A DNA stretch of 11,622 nt from CBFGRU01 sp965651255 (GCA_965651255.1 CBFGRU010000082.1:1-11622), one strand, 5' to 3'; counted from the stretch's first letter, positions 1 to 7,080 are shown. Notes: generated by a model from the sequence alone, not told the origin. Numbers and translations: made by a program.

Positions 1-701
1 CCGAGACCGTGGACGAGCAGTGACTGCCCGCCGCTGGTGATGACCCCCCCGCCGACGTTGGCGTTGTTGCGTTCGATCGCCTCCTGGACATCGCGCATGG
101 TGAGGTCGTACTGCACGAGGGCTTCGGGAGCGATGATGATGTGGTACTGCTTCGCTTCACCGCCCCATGAGTTCACTTCGGCGACGCCCTGCGTCGTGCG
201 CAGCTCGGGCTTGACGACCCAGTCGTGGAGCGTGCGGAGTTCTTCGAGCGTGCGGTTGGGGTTCTCCGACCGCATGATGTAGTGAAACACTTCGCCGAGA
301 CCGGTGGACATGGGGCCGAGTTGGGGTCGATCGATGCCGGTCGGCAACTCGACGCTGGCGAGCCGCTCGGAGATGAATTGGCGGGCATCTTCGATGCGGG
401 TTGCATCATCGAAGGTGGCGACGACCTGTGAGAGGCCGAACTTTGAAATGGAGCGCACTTCTATCAGGCCGGGCAGGCCGCCGATCTCGAGTTCGATGGG
501 GAGCGTGACCTGCTGCTCGATTTCTTCGCCGTTCAGAGCGGGGGCGGTCGTGTTGATCTGCACCTGAACGGGCGTGGTGTCAGGGAAGGCATCGATCGGA
601 AGGCGAACGGTGAGCCAGACGCCGATCGCCGCGAGCAGGATGTATACCAGCAGAATCAGCAGGCGCTGTCTGAGCGAAAAGGCGACGATCTGTTCGAGCA
701 T
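1..701 (-). CDS. Heavy-metal efflux RND pump, CusA/CzcA family (N-terminal part, cut by window edge)
   Basis: This is the inner-membrane proton-driven pump of a tripartite metal exporter. Reading from ATG at 701 leftwards gives 233 residues without a stop. It starts MLEQIVAFSLRQRLLILLVY, with a first transmembrane helix at about residues 12-32, followed by the family signature LPIDAFPDTTPVQVQINT and then GLPGLIEVRSISKFGLSQV and GPMSTGLGEVF. These match the first porter subdomains of the HME-RND (CzcA/CusA) group rather than multidrug AcrB. Full-length members have about 1,020-1,050 residues, so roughly three quarters lies outside the window, including the proton-relay and metal-site residues; the metal (Cu/Ag versus Co/Zn/Cd/Ni) cannot be decided. 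GGAG at 708-711 sits 6 nt before the ATG. It is the last visible gene of the operon, 42 nt after the adaptor stop. Confidence 0.95.
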   Translation of the reverse strand, partial: MLEQIVAFSLRQRLLILLVYILLAAIGVWLTVRLPIDAFPDTTPVQVQINTTAPALNGEEIEQQVTLPIELEIGGLPGLIEVRSISKFGLSQVVATFDDATRIEDARQFISERLASVELPTGIDRPQLGPMSTGLGEVFHYIMRSENPNRTLEELRTLHDWVVKPELRTTQGVAEVNSWGGEAKQYHIIIAPEALVQYDLTMRDVQEAIERNNANVGGGVITSGGQSLLVHGL

Positions 702-743
702 GGTCTACTCCGGTCGAGCGTGAATCACGGGGGATTTCACCAA

Positions 744-2378
744 TCAGTGATCAGCGCAACCCGCGCCCAGTCGCGATTTCAGCATTTCCGAAAGCACGAC
801 GTAGGCACCGTCGATGACCAGGTCTTCACGGTCGCTCAGCCCGGTAAGGACTTCGGCAAAGCGATCATTGGTCGCCGCGAGAGTGATGCGCCGGGCGGCG
901 TAGAGGTCGGGCTCAAGGCGGATGAAGATGAAGGGCGTTCCATCGACACGCTGCACCGCTTCGCGCGGCACGCGCCAGATCGAGACACCCGGAGCACCGG
1001 TGATGCGCGCCTGTCCGAACAATCCCGCGCGCAGAAGGCCGTCTTCGTTCGCAGCGACCGCGCGGGCGCGGACCATCCGGGTCTTCTCATCAATGGTGGC
1101 GTCGATCCAGGTGAGGTCCGCAATGACTTCACGGCCGGGAAGCGCGGCAAAGGTCGCACGCACCTCCGCGCCGATCGTGAGCGCGCCCATCAGTTCAGCG
1201 GGAACGGACAGTTCGATCCACACCCGATCGAGGGCTGCCTGCGTCAGCAATGATTCACCGGGCACAGCCGACTCACCCACCACCGCGCGACGATTGACGA
1301 TCGTGCCGGATGATGGCGCGCGGACGATGAAGGAGGAAGATGCATCTTCCTCAGCGATGACCCGCTGAACTTCTTCATTCGTCAGCCCGATGTTCACGAG
1401 TCGTTGCCGACATGTCGCCAGTTCCAACCTGGCAAGACGCAGCGCCGCTTCGGCTTCTTCCAGTTCGCGGCGGGCGCCGATGTTCTCCTGCACAAGCTTG
1501 CGCTCGCGTTCGGCGGATTGGGATCGCAACTCGTACTGGACGTGGGCGGCAAGGTAGTCGCTCTTGAGCGAAGCAACTTCACTCGAGTTCAGTTCAACAA
1601 GCGGCATTCCCGGCTCAACTTTCGATCCGACATCAACGAACACCTGGCGAATGACGCCCGCCGCGAGTGGTGTGATTTGAGCAAGGTTGTTCTGGTCGAG
1701 GCGAACTTCGCAGTATGCCGTCACCGACGCTGCGGTGGAGTCGGTTCGCTGCGCTCGTCCGGTGCGCACACCCGCCTTGTCGGTCGACTCGGCCGAGGCG
1801 AACCGAATCTTCATCTCACCGCCCACTGCGAGTGTTTCGGTGAGTTGCGGCTGGCAGATTGCGCATTCCATCTCAGCGACGCCGTGCTCATTGCACCAGA
1901 GTGCGCCATTGACGATGGAGTGTGCTCCGCTGTCGCCGCCATGGTCGTGGCCGGCGTGCAGATCACCGCCTGTCCCGTGGTCTTCGTCATCGTGATCATG
2001 GTCATGGTCATCGTCACTGTGATCAACCGCTGCATTCGCGTTGGCGAGGTTCGGATCGCACAGGAAACACTCATCTTCGTAGAGGTAGTGCTCTGTGCAG
2101 TACGCGCGGTCCGGGTCTTCCAGTTCCGGGTGACACAACCAGCATCGGTCTTCGTATCGGCCGTGTCCGCGACACCAGAGACGACCGGCATCCCGCTTGG
2201 TCGCATCGCAGATGAAACAGGTTTCGCCCTGAGTGGCATGCGAATGAGCAGCCCTGGTGACGGTGGGCGCTGAAGCGTGATTCTGATCCTCATTCGAGCT
2301 GGATGACAGGCCGCATGAGGCGAGCGTCGTGACCGCGACGATTGCTCCGGCGACCAGCATGTTTTGTTTGATGTCCAT
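744..2378 (-). CDS. RND efflux periplasmic adaptor (CusB/CzcB-like, HlyD family) with N-terminal Cys/His metal-ribbon array
   Basis: This membrane-fusion subunit links the RND pump to the outer-membrane channel. The 544-residue product opens with a lipoprotein signal ending in lipobox LASC (Cys22). Residues 54-175 hold a chain of half-sites: C54xxC57, C69xxH72, C79xxC82, C94xxH97, C104xxC107, C162xxH165, C172xxC175. Spacings are exactly 11 and 6 residues, except for a His/Asp-rich linker at 108-161 (run DHDHDHDDEDH). From about residue 216 the adaptor fold follows: first barrel-sandwich half (LAQITPLAAGVIRQVFVDVG), a coiled-coil hairpin at about 268-345, second half (IVRAPSSGTIVNRRAVVGE), then beta-barrel and membrane-proximal domains to the end. 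Typical CusB proteins have about 380-420 residues; the excess is the N-terminal array, which resembles the CxxH...CxxC heavy-metal-binding domain of some adaptors. GGAG at 2385-2388 precedes the start, inside the end of the TolC-like gene. Metal binding is inferred. Confidence 0.93.
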   Translation of the reverse strand: MDIKQNMLVAGAIVAVTTLASCGLSSSSNEDQNHASAPTVTRAAHSHATQGETCFICDATKRDAGRLWCRGHGRYEDRCWLCHPELEDPDRAYCTEHYLYEDECFLCDPNLANANAAVDHSDDDHDHDHDDEDHGTGGDLHAGHDHGGDSGAHSIVNGALWCNEHGVAEMECAICQPQLTETLAVGGEMKIRFASAESTDKAGVRTGRAQRTDSTAASVTAYCEVRLDQNNLAQITPLAAGVIRQVFVDVGSKVEPGMPLVELNSSEVASLKSDYLAAHVQYELRSQSAERERKLVQENIGARRELEEAEAALRLARLELATCRQRLVNIGLTNEEVQRVIAEEDASSSFIVRAPSSGTIVNRRAVVGESAVPGESLLTQAALDRVWIELSVPAELMGALTIGAEVRATFAALPGREVIADLTWIDATIDEKTRMVRARAVAANEDGLLRAGLFGQARITGAPGVSIWRVPREAVQRVDGTPFIFIRLEPDLYAARRITLAATNDRFAEVLTGLSDREDLVIDGAYVVLSEMLKSRLGAGCADH

Positions 2379-2381
2379 GGG

Positions 2382-3788
2382 TTACTCCTGACCTTCATCT
2401 GGAGAGTGGGTCGTCATTGATTCTGATCCCCCTGGGTACCGGCCCAGGAGGGCATCAAGCTCGGCGACACCGATGTGGTAACGCGCGCGAGCTTCAAGAA
2501 GTTGGTCGCGTATCTCGAACAGCATCCGTTGGGTATCGAGTGCGCTGAGCAGATCGATCTTGCCCTCGGCAAATGCAGTTTCGATATCGCGTGTCGCACG
2601 TTCCGCGGCGGGCAGGATGTCCCGCTCGATCGCGCGAATGTCCGTGAGTGCTGTTTCGATTTCGGCGTGAAGCCGGGTTGCCGCCGCCAGCATCGAAAGT
2701 TCCGCCGCGCGACGTCGCTCCTTCGCGCTTCTCACCTCCCAGGCGCGCGATTCGATGGCTCCCCGGTTGCGGTCGAAGACCATCAAGGGAACGGATACGC
2801 CGAATGAAAACGCGACATCATCCGGCTCGGAGAAATAGTGAATACCCGCGGATGCGCGCACATCGGGGATTGCATTCGCCCGCGCCAGTTCAACTTCTGC
2901 GCGGCGGCGCGCGATCTCCCGCATCCAACGCTCAAGCTGCGGGGTTTCGCGTACGAGTTGCTCGATGCGATCACGGTCGATCGGTTCGGAGACCTGCTCC
3001 AGCGCACCCAGGACGGCCACCGATTCGCCGGTCGCAAGCCCGATCGCAAAGGGCACAAGTCTGGTGTGCATCTGCATTCGCTTCGTCGCGCGCTGCATCG
3101 CCGCTTGTGCCTGATTCAGTTCGACCACAGCGCGGTGCCGCTCAATCGGCGAGGCAGCACCCGCGCGGATGCGGTGCTCAATGACCTCGACCAGCTGCCG
3201 AAGAAACTCGTGATGTTCTTCTGCGAGGACACGATGTTCCTGCGCCAGCAGAGTTTCTACAAAGGTTCGCGTAACGCCGGCGGCAACGGCAGCCCGAGCC
3301 GCCAGATACTCCAGTTCCGTTTCTTCGGCCATGCGTTCAGCGAGATTCGTGCGCTGCCTGCGCTTGTCGCCGACTTCAAACAGATGCGCGATGCGCAGCG
3401 TGTACTCAGCCGCATTGAACGCGCGTCGTTCGCCCGAACCGAGAATCTCCTCGATCTCAAACTCCAGTTCGGGGTTAGGTAAGAGAGAGGCCTGAAGGAT
3501 CTCCGCCTCACGAGCCCGTTGCGCAGCGGAGAACGCGGCAAGTTCCGGATGGTGGTGCATGGCGATCGCGATGGCTTCCGGCAGGCGAAGTTCCGCCGGT
3601 AGATCTATCGCGTCCGCCGATGAAGATGGCTCAGCGGTCCTCGTATCGTGCAGCATTGACACGCGGCGCGACGACTCAACCGGTGGACCCCAAGAGTTGG
3701 ACAACGGTGATGTTGTGCAACCAGCCACTGTCGGGATGAATGCGAACAGCGTCATCCGTCGGGCAGTCGTCCTTCGAACAATGTTCAT
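2382..3788 (-). CDS. TolC-family outer-membrane efflux lipoprotein (CusC/CzcC-like)
   Basis: This is the outer-membrane channel of the tripartite metal exporter. I start it at 3788 (468 aa): AGGTGA lies 5 nt upstream, and this start gives a signal peptide beginning MNIVRR and ending in lipobox VAGC (Cys24). An in-frame ATG at 3815 adds nine residues but would put the ribosome site inside the gene. Two OEP repeats are visible: the first includes LPEAIAIAMHHHPELAAF, LLPNPELEFE and LFEVGDKRRQRTNLAERMAE; the second includes ANAIPDVRASAGIHYFSEPD and GVSVPLMVFDRNRGAIESRA, the PLxxFDRNxG signature of CzcC-type proteins. Long helical stretches rich in Ala, Glu and Arg fit the alpha-barrel. Length is normal for the family. 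The stop is 3 nt from the adaptor start, so the two are probably translationally coupled. Confidence 0.93.
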   Translation of the reverse strand: MNIVRRTTARRMTLFAFIPTVAGCTTSPLSNSWGPPVESSRRVSMLHDTRTAEPSSSADAIDLPAELRLPEAIAIAMHHHPELAAFSAAQRAREAEILQASLLPNPELEFEIEEILGSGERRAFNAAEYTLRIAHLFEVGDKRRQRTNLAERMAEETELEYLAARAAVAAGVTRTFVETLLAQEHRVLAEEHHEFLRQLVEVIEHRIRAGAASPIERHRAVVELNQAQAAMQRATKRMQMHTRLVPFAIGLATGESVAVLGALEQVSEPIDRDRIEQLVRETPQLERWMREIARRRAEVELARANAIPDVRASAGIHYFSEPDDVAFSFGVSVPLMVFDRNRGAIESRAWEVRSAKERRRAAELSMLAAATRLHAEIETALTDIRAIERDILPAAERATRDIETAFAEGKIDLLSALDTQRMLFEIRDQLLEARARYHIGVAELDALLGRYPGGSESMTTHSPDEGQE

Positions 3789-3810
3789 GTAATTCACCTG
3801 CGAGTCGCAG

Positions 3811-3861
3811 CGCACGACGCAATGCGTGCGGGCGCAAAGTCACAGCGCACACCGAGTGCGC
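3811..3861 (-). other. Two hairpins in the leader between the small Cys protein gene and the TolC-like gene
   Basis: The 102-nt gap (3789-3890) holds two perfect 6-bp inverted repeats: GCGCAC/GTGCGC at 3845-3861 with a 5-nt loop, and CGCACG/CGTGCG at 3811-3830 with an 8-nt loop. Neither is followed by a T tract on the minus strand, so they are not typical terminators. They could modulate expression or message stability between the first gene and the efflux genes. Function is inferred only. Confidence 0.4.
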
Positions 3862-3890
3862 AGTTGAACGGTCCTTTCGTTCCGTCTCGA

Positions 3891-4316
3891 CTAGGTTCGC
3901 AGGATGATGGTGCGGAGCTGCGCAAGTGGCGCAAACTCCGGAGGCGCGGCGGAAGCCCGCACACGCACAGCGGCCCGAGAATCACCCGACGATTGGCTCA
4001 TCAATACGTCGGGCATCGAACTCGGCACCAGCGCGACGATGCTCAGCTTTGGCAGTGAATCGCTTGCCACAAGCTGCATCGTTCCAAGAAAGGCAAGCTT
4101 TACATCTACGCAGTCCACCGCGACCAGCTCGATGAGCTCGGCGGGCGGAGGTGCATCATCTTCGCATTCACAATGCCCCGTTTCGGTCGTCGCTTCTACC
4201 GCCAGTCCTGCATCGTCAATGCAGAGAATAGCCCCGTTCATCAATCGGACGAGCCCCATGCCGTGCACGGCGAGCAGTGCGATCAGCAATGCGAACTGGG
4301 TCAGTGGCCGAACCAT
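3891..4316 (-). CDS. Small secreted cysteine-containing protein at the head of the metal-efflux operon (unknown function)
   Basis: This 141-residue product has an N-terminal hydrophobic signal or anchor (FALLIALLAVHGMGLVRL, about residues 8-25). Then come four cysteines: C32 in LCIDDAGLAVE, C49 and C51 in GHCEC, and C69 in DCVDVKL. The end is alanine- and proline-rich and closes with LAQLRTIILRT. I do not recognise a named family. The layout (LCI...DG...E, a Cys-rich centre, CxD, a closing LRTxxL) is reminiscent of small hypothetical proteins found beside RND metal-efflux genes in other bacteria; that is a recollection, not a search result. It is the first gene of the operon, 102 nt before the TolC-like start, and the TATAAT box 8 nt before its ATG supports this start. 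A periplasmic metal-binding or sensing role is plausible but unproven. Confidence 0.75.
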   Translation of the reverse strand: MVRPLTQFALLIALLAVHGMGLVRLMNGAILCIDDAGLAVEATTETGHCECEDDAPPPAELIELVAVDCVDVKLAFLGTMQLVASDSLPKLSIVALVPSSMPDVLMSQSSGDSRAAVRVRASAAPPEFAPLAQLRTIILRT

Positions 4317-4324
4317 GTGTTTGG

Positions 4325-4330
4325 ATTATA
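4325..4330 (-). promoter_or_regulatory. -10 box of the efflux operon promoter (likely leaderless)
   Basis: On the minus strand a perfect TATAAT at 4330-4325 is followed by 8 nt and then the ATG at 4316. Transcription starting 7-9 nt after the box would begin within 2 nt of the start codon or on it. No good TTGACA-like -35 is found at 16-18 bp; instead there are two direct CATCAG repeats, 8 bp apart, at 4345-4358. A weak -35 fits a promoter that needs an activator. Confidence 0.6.
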
Positions 4331-4360
4331 CCCCGGGATGACCCCTGATGTTCTGATGAG

Positions 4361-4386
4361 CGCAACGATCGATGGCGATCGATGCG
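4361..4386. promoter_or_regulatory. Imperfect inverted repeat, possible operator of the efflux operon or tRNA 3' hairpin
   Basis: Arms CGCAACGATCG (4361-4371) and CGATCGATGCG (4376-4386) are reverse complements except for one position, with a 4-nt spacer; the same bases also contain the direct repeat CGATCGATG. The dyad centre is about 55 bp upstream of the predicted efflux transcription start, a usual position for an activator site. It also begins 14 nt after the tRNA-Tyr 3' end, so it could be a processing or weak termination hairpin, though no T tract follows it. Confidence 0.4.
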
Positions 4387-4399
4387 AATCAGGATGAAA

Positions 4400-4482
4400 T
4401 GGGCGAGGAAGGATTCGAACCTTCGAAGGCGTACGCCAGCAGATTTACAGTCTGCCCCCTTTGGCCACTTGGGTACTCGCCC
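4400..4482 (-). tRNA. tRNA-Tyr (anticodon GTA)
   Basis: The minus strand folds as an 83-nt class II tRNA. The acceptor stem is GGGCGAG (5' end at 4482) paired with CTCGCCC (4407-4401), with discriminator A at 4400. The anticodon stem GCAGA/TCTGC encloses the loop CTGTAAA, giving GTA at 4446-4448. A long variable arm (about TGGCGTACGCCTTC) and a T arm with GGTTCGAATCC follow. The long variable arm and GTA anticodon are diagnostic of bacterial tRNA-Tyr. CCA is not encoded (ATT follows), so it must be added after transcription. Confidence 0.97.
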
Positions 4483-4496
4483 GATCGGGGACGCGA

Positions 4497-4525
4497 ACTG
4501 TAGCGAGAGGGGTGAGAGGGATCAA
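4497..4525 (-). promoter_or_regulatory. Sigma70-like promoter of tRNA-Tyr
   Basis: On the minus strand TTGATC (4525-4520) is separated by exactly 17 bp from TACAGT (4502-4497). Each hexamer matches 4 of 6 consensus bases. The predicted start near 4490 is about 8 nt before the mature tRNA 5' end. Confidence 0.55.
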
Positions 4526-4607
4526 CCCGACGAGGCCGGTCCGCTATGATCGTTTTGGGCGCATGAGCGCCCGGCCGATCACCGTCGGTTGATCGAGGAT
4601 TGATGAT

Positions 4608-5198
4608 ATGGAGTCATCCGTGCCTGAAGATTCATGGATTGAACAGCGACTGGCCGGTTCGATCGCGGCGGTGCAGGGCTTGCGGCTGCATGTGCGAACG
4701 ATCGATCGCATGGCATCGACAGTCGTTCAGGCGTTGCAGAATCACGGGTCCGTGCTGACATGTGGAAACGGGGGCAGCGCGGCGGAGGCATTGCACTTCG
4801 CTGAGGAACTCATCGGGCGCTATCGAGGCGATCGGCCAAGTTGCCGCGCCCTGTGCCTGAACGCCGATCCGACGGCTCTGACCTGTATTGCCAACGACTA
4901 CGGATACGAAGAAGTCTTCGCGCGACAGATCGAGGGCCTGAGTCGGCCGGGCGATCTTCTGGTCGTGTTCTCCACATCGGGAAAGAGCAGAAATCTGGTC
5001 AGGGCGCTCGAAACCGCCCGGGCAAAGCAATTGAAGGCAATCGGCCTTCTCGGGCGCGATGGCGGCGAATGTCTTGCGCACTGCGATGAGGCCCTGGTGA
5101 TTGATTCGTCTGACTCTGCCCATGTCCAGGAAGCGCATCAGGTCGTGATGCATCTGCTGTGTGAAGCAGTTGAACGTTCGCCCCTTGGCGTGCGCTGA
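4608..5198 (+). CDS. gmhA: D-sedoheptulose-7-phosphate isomerase (GmhA-like, SIS domain)
   Basis: GmhA converts sedoheptulose 7-phosphate to D-glycero-D-manno-heptose 7-phosphate in the cytoplasm, the first step toward ADP-heptose for surface sugars. The 196-residue product has the usual family length. Phosphate-binding CGNGGSAAE lies at residues 52-60, HFAEELIGRYR at 63-73, NDYGYEEVFARQ at 96-107, STSG at 122-125 and AHVQEAHQVVMH at 171-182. Aligned with E. coli GmhA at a constant offset of two, the catalytic Glu65 and His180 correspond to E67 and H182, and His61 and Gln172 to H63 and Q174; all are present. GAGG at 4595-4598 is 9 nt before the ATG. It stands alone, diverging from tRNA-Tyr and converging on the halogenase-like gene. 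A related SIS sugar isomerase (DiaA-like) is less likely given the conserved active site. Confidence 0.9.
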   Translation: MESSVPEDSWIEQRLAGSIAAVQGLRLHVRTIDRMASTVVQALQNHGSVLTCGNGGSAAEALHFAEELIGRYRGDRPSCRALCLNADPTALTCIANDYGYEEVFARQIEGLSRPGDLLVVFSTSGKSRNLVRALETARAKQLKAIGLLGRDGGECLAHCDEALVIDSSDSAHVQEAHQVVMHLLCEAVERSPLGVR

Positions 5199-5214
5199 TC
5201 CGGGCATGTACTGG

Positions 5215-5235
5215 GCCGGCAATTTTAACGCCGGC
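5215..5235. other. Hairpin between convergent genes
   Basis: Two copies of the palindrome GCCGGC (5215-5220, 5230-5235) can pair across a 9-nt A/T-rich loop between the GmhA-like stop (5198) and the halogenase-like stop (5249). There is no T tract on either side, so a role as a bidirectional terminator is only suggested by its position. Confidence 0.35.
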
Positions 5236-5248
5236 AATCGCTCGAACA

Positions 5249-6976
5249 TCAGGTGCCGGTGGTCTCTGCATGCCGGTGAATCATTTGTCCTTCACGGGGC
5301 GTAGAGATTTGGAGACGAGGTTTCTTCTTGTTCAACTTGCAAAGAACCCACCCATCGTTCACGAGGACTTCCAGCGCCTGCACCATGTGGGCAACGCCAA
5401 CCTGTGCATGACCGGCGGCACCGAGGTGTCGCGATGCGCTCTGCTGAAACACTCGGTAAATGTCTTCGATGTTCTCGTGCTGTTTGAGAATGGAGACAAT
5501 GTTGCCGAACATGCCGGTCAGTGCAAGACGTCGATCCCCCTTCACCAGACAGGGTGTGGCTTGGATTCGCCCATCCTTGTAAACGGGAATCATTTCTTCC
5601 TGTGCGCCCTTCAGGTTCAGTTTGAAGACGTTGAACTGTGACGCCTGCCACGCAACATCCTTGTCGGTCAGCAACTGCGTCACCTGCTTGACGCCGGCCA
5701 GATCGAGCCCCCCGATGCCGGCCTGCCCAACGACATCATTCGCAAAACCACCCTGCGCGAGCCACCGCCAGGCCTGTTGCGGCGACATGCGAACGCCGGC
5801 CTCGCGGGCGATTTCCGCGCAATGATCCTGCAAGTCGGTCAACTGACCGTTCGCGGCGTACCAGAAGTCTGCAAAGCGAATGTGCTGGCGAATCCGAGCA
5901 CGTTGATTCAGATCATAATGCTGTCGCAGCCACGATGAATCCAACTCACCGCGATCCAGTTCGAGGATCGTATAGGCGCATTCGCGCGCGCCGGTCTGGG
6001 TCAGTGTCAGCCCCGCAGAGAGAATCGGGTCGGCAAAGCCCGCAGATTCACCCACCAGAAACCAGTTCTCGCCAACGGTGCGCTCGGCCAGGAACGACCA
6101 GTCCTTCGTTGTCTGTACCTTGCCATCCCGCGTCGCATTCCGGCAGAGCGCGGAAATCCGCTCATCGGCATCGATGGACTTCAGATACAGCTCCTCCGGC
6201 GACAAGCCACATTCACGATAGTACTTCGCGGGACAGACCAGACCGATGCTGGTCCGCGTCGGCCCCAGTGGAATGAACCACAGCCAGCCATAACCAAGAC
6301 TCATCACCTGCACACGTGTGCCGCCAACGCCGATCTCAACCGCCCACTCGGTGTTGTGCCAGTAGTCCCAGATGGCGATGTTCTGCAGCCGGGTCGGAGC
6401 ATCGACGGCAACGCCCATCTCACGCCGAAGCAAACCAACGTGGCCTGAACAGTCGAGGTAGTAGCGTGCCGTAACTCGAGTCCCGTCGGCGAGGATGAGA
6501 CCCGTTACCTTGTCGCCATCACGGTCAACCGTTCGGACTTGTGTTTCTTCACGAACATCACAACCGAGTTCGGCAGCGTGATCGAGCAGAATCTTGTCGT
6601 AGACGGCGCGATCGACCTGAAAGGCCGTACGGCGTCGATGCCCTTCATACTTGGCCGGCCGCGGCTCATCCTTGAACTCCTCGATCGGCAGAAGCTCAAA
6701 GCTCCACAGTTCAGGCGACTTGCCCCAACGAAACGTCACTCCGATCTTGATCGGAAAATCGGCCGCTTCAACTTTGTCCCAGCAACCCAACTCGGCCAGG
6801 ATGTCACTGATCGGGGGGAGCTGACTTTCACCAACATGGTCGCGCGGAAACTTTTCCTTCTCAAAGATCACGACGCGCACATCGGGGTTGTACTTCCGAA
6901 GCATTGCACCCGCGGTCGAACCTCCCGGCCCGCCACCGATGATTGCCACATCGCATTCGATCGTTGATTTGTTCAT
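5249..6976 (-). CDS. Flavin-dependent halogenase-like FAD oxidoreductase
   Basis: This soluble FAD enzyme resembles the tryptophan-halogenase family, chiefly the phenol/pyrrole branch. From ATG at 6976 it has 575 residues. Motifs: GGGPGGS (14-20, dinucleotide fold), FPRDHVGES (43-51), K77 in FPIKIGVTFRWG (the place of the catalytic lysine in halogenases), DCSG (175-178), WLWFIP (231-236, matching the WxWxIP halogenase motif), and VGESAGFADPILSAG (308-322), the second FAD site, where most relatives read GDA instead of GES. The last 145 residues are an extension without a motif I recognise, ending in a helix-rich part (VQALEVLVNDGWVLCKLNKK). An upstream in-frame ATG at 7123 is rejected because that extension crosses the terminator at 7049-7080; GGGA lies 9 nt before the chosen start. 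No biosynthetic cluster surrounds it, so the substrate is unknown. A geranylgeranyl-reductase-like enzyme is the main alternative. Confidence 0.8.
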   Translation of the reverse strand: MNKSTIECDVAIIGGGPGGSTAGAMLRKYNPDVRVVIFEKEKFPRDHVGESQLPPISDILAELGCWDKVEAADFPIKIGVTFRWGKSPELWSFELLPIEEFKDEPRPAKYEGHRRRTAFQVDRAVYDKILLDHAAELGCDVREETQVRTVDRDGDKVTGLILADGTRVTARYYLDCSGHVGLLRREMGVAVDAPTRLQNIAIWDYWHNTEWAVEIGVGGTRVQVMSLGYGWLWFIPLGPTRTSIGLVCPAKYYRECGLSPEELYLKSIDADERISALCRNATRDGKVQTTKDWSFLAERTVGENWFLVGESAGFADPILSAGLTLTQTGARECAYTILELDRGELDSSWLRQHYDLNQRARIRQHIRFADFWYAANGQLTDLQDHCAEIAREAGVRMSPQQAWRWLAQGGFANDVVGQAGIGGLDLAGVKQVTQLLTDKDVAWQASQFNVFKLNLKGAQEEMIPVYKDGRIQATPCLVKGDRRLALTGMFGNIVSILKQHENIEDIYRVFQQSASRHLGAAGHAQVGVAHMVQALEVLVNDGWVLCKLNKKKPRLQISTPREGQMIHRHAETTGT

Positions 6977-7048
6977 CGAGTTCAATCCCACCGATGTTCT
7001 TCTCGGCTCGTCAGAAGCATTGGCCGACCGGACGCTCACTGACCTTTG

Positions 7049-7080
7049 AAAAAAGCCGCCCAACCTTTCGGTCGGGCGGC
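7049..7080 (-). terminator. Intrinsic terminator of the PEP-CTERM protein gene
   Basis: Read on the minus strand, GCCGCCCGACC pairs with GGTTGGGCGGC (11 bp, one G-U) around a GAAA tetraloop, followed directly by six T (7054-7049). On the plus strand the wobble becomes an A-C mismatch, which fixes the direction. It lies 77 nt after the stop at 7157. Confidence 0.9.

Noticed and set aside
1404..2273. Long plus-strand open frame (289 codons) opposite the adaptor gene
   Set aside because: It is the antisense shadow of the adaptor coding region; its translation shows no motif and the minus-strand gene has clear family features.
4376..4482. tRNA-Tyr as an attachment site for an integrated element
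   Set aside because: No repeat of the tRNA 3' end, integrase or other mobile-element gene is visible in the window.
4545..4550. TATGAT as the -10 of the GmhA-like gene
   Set aside because: Position is suitable, but there is no recognisable -35 at 16-18 bp, so it is not listed as a promoter.
5215..5235. GCCGGC hairpin as a firm bidirectional terminator
   Set aside because: The stem is only 6 bp with a 9-nt loop and neither side has a T tract, so it is listed only as a hairpin.
4632..5249. Minus-strand open frame (205 codons) opposite the GmhA-like gene
   Set aside because: Antisense shadow; the plus strand encodes a complete GmhA with catalytic residues.
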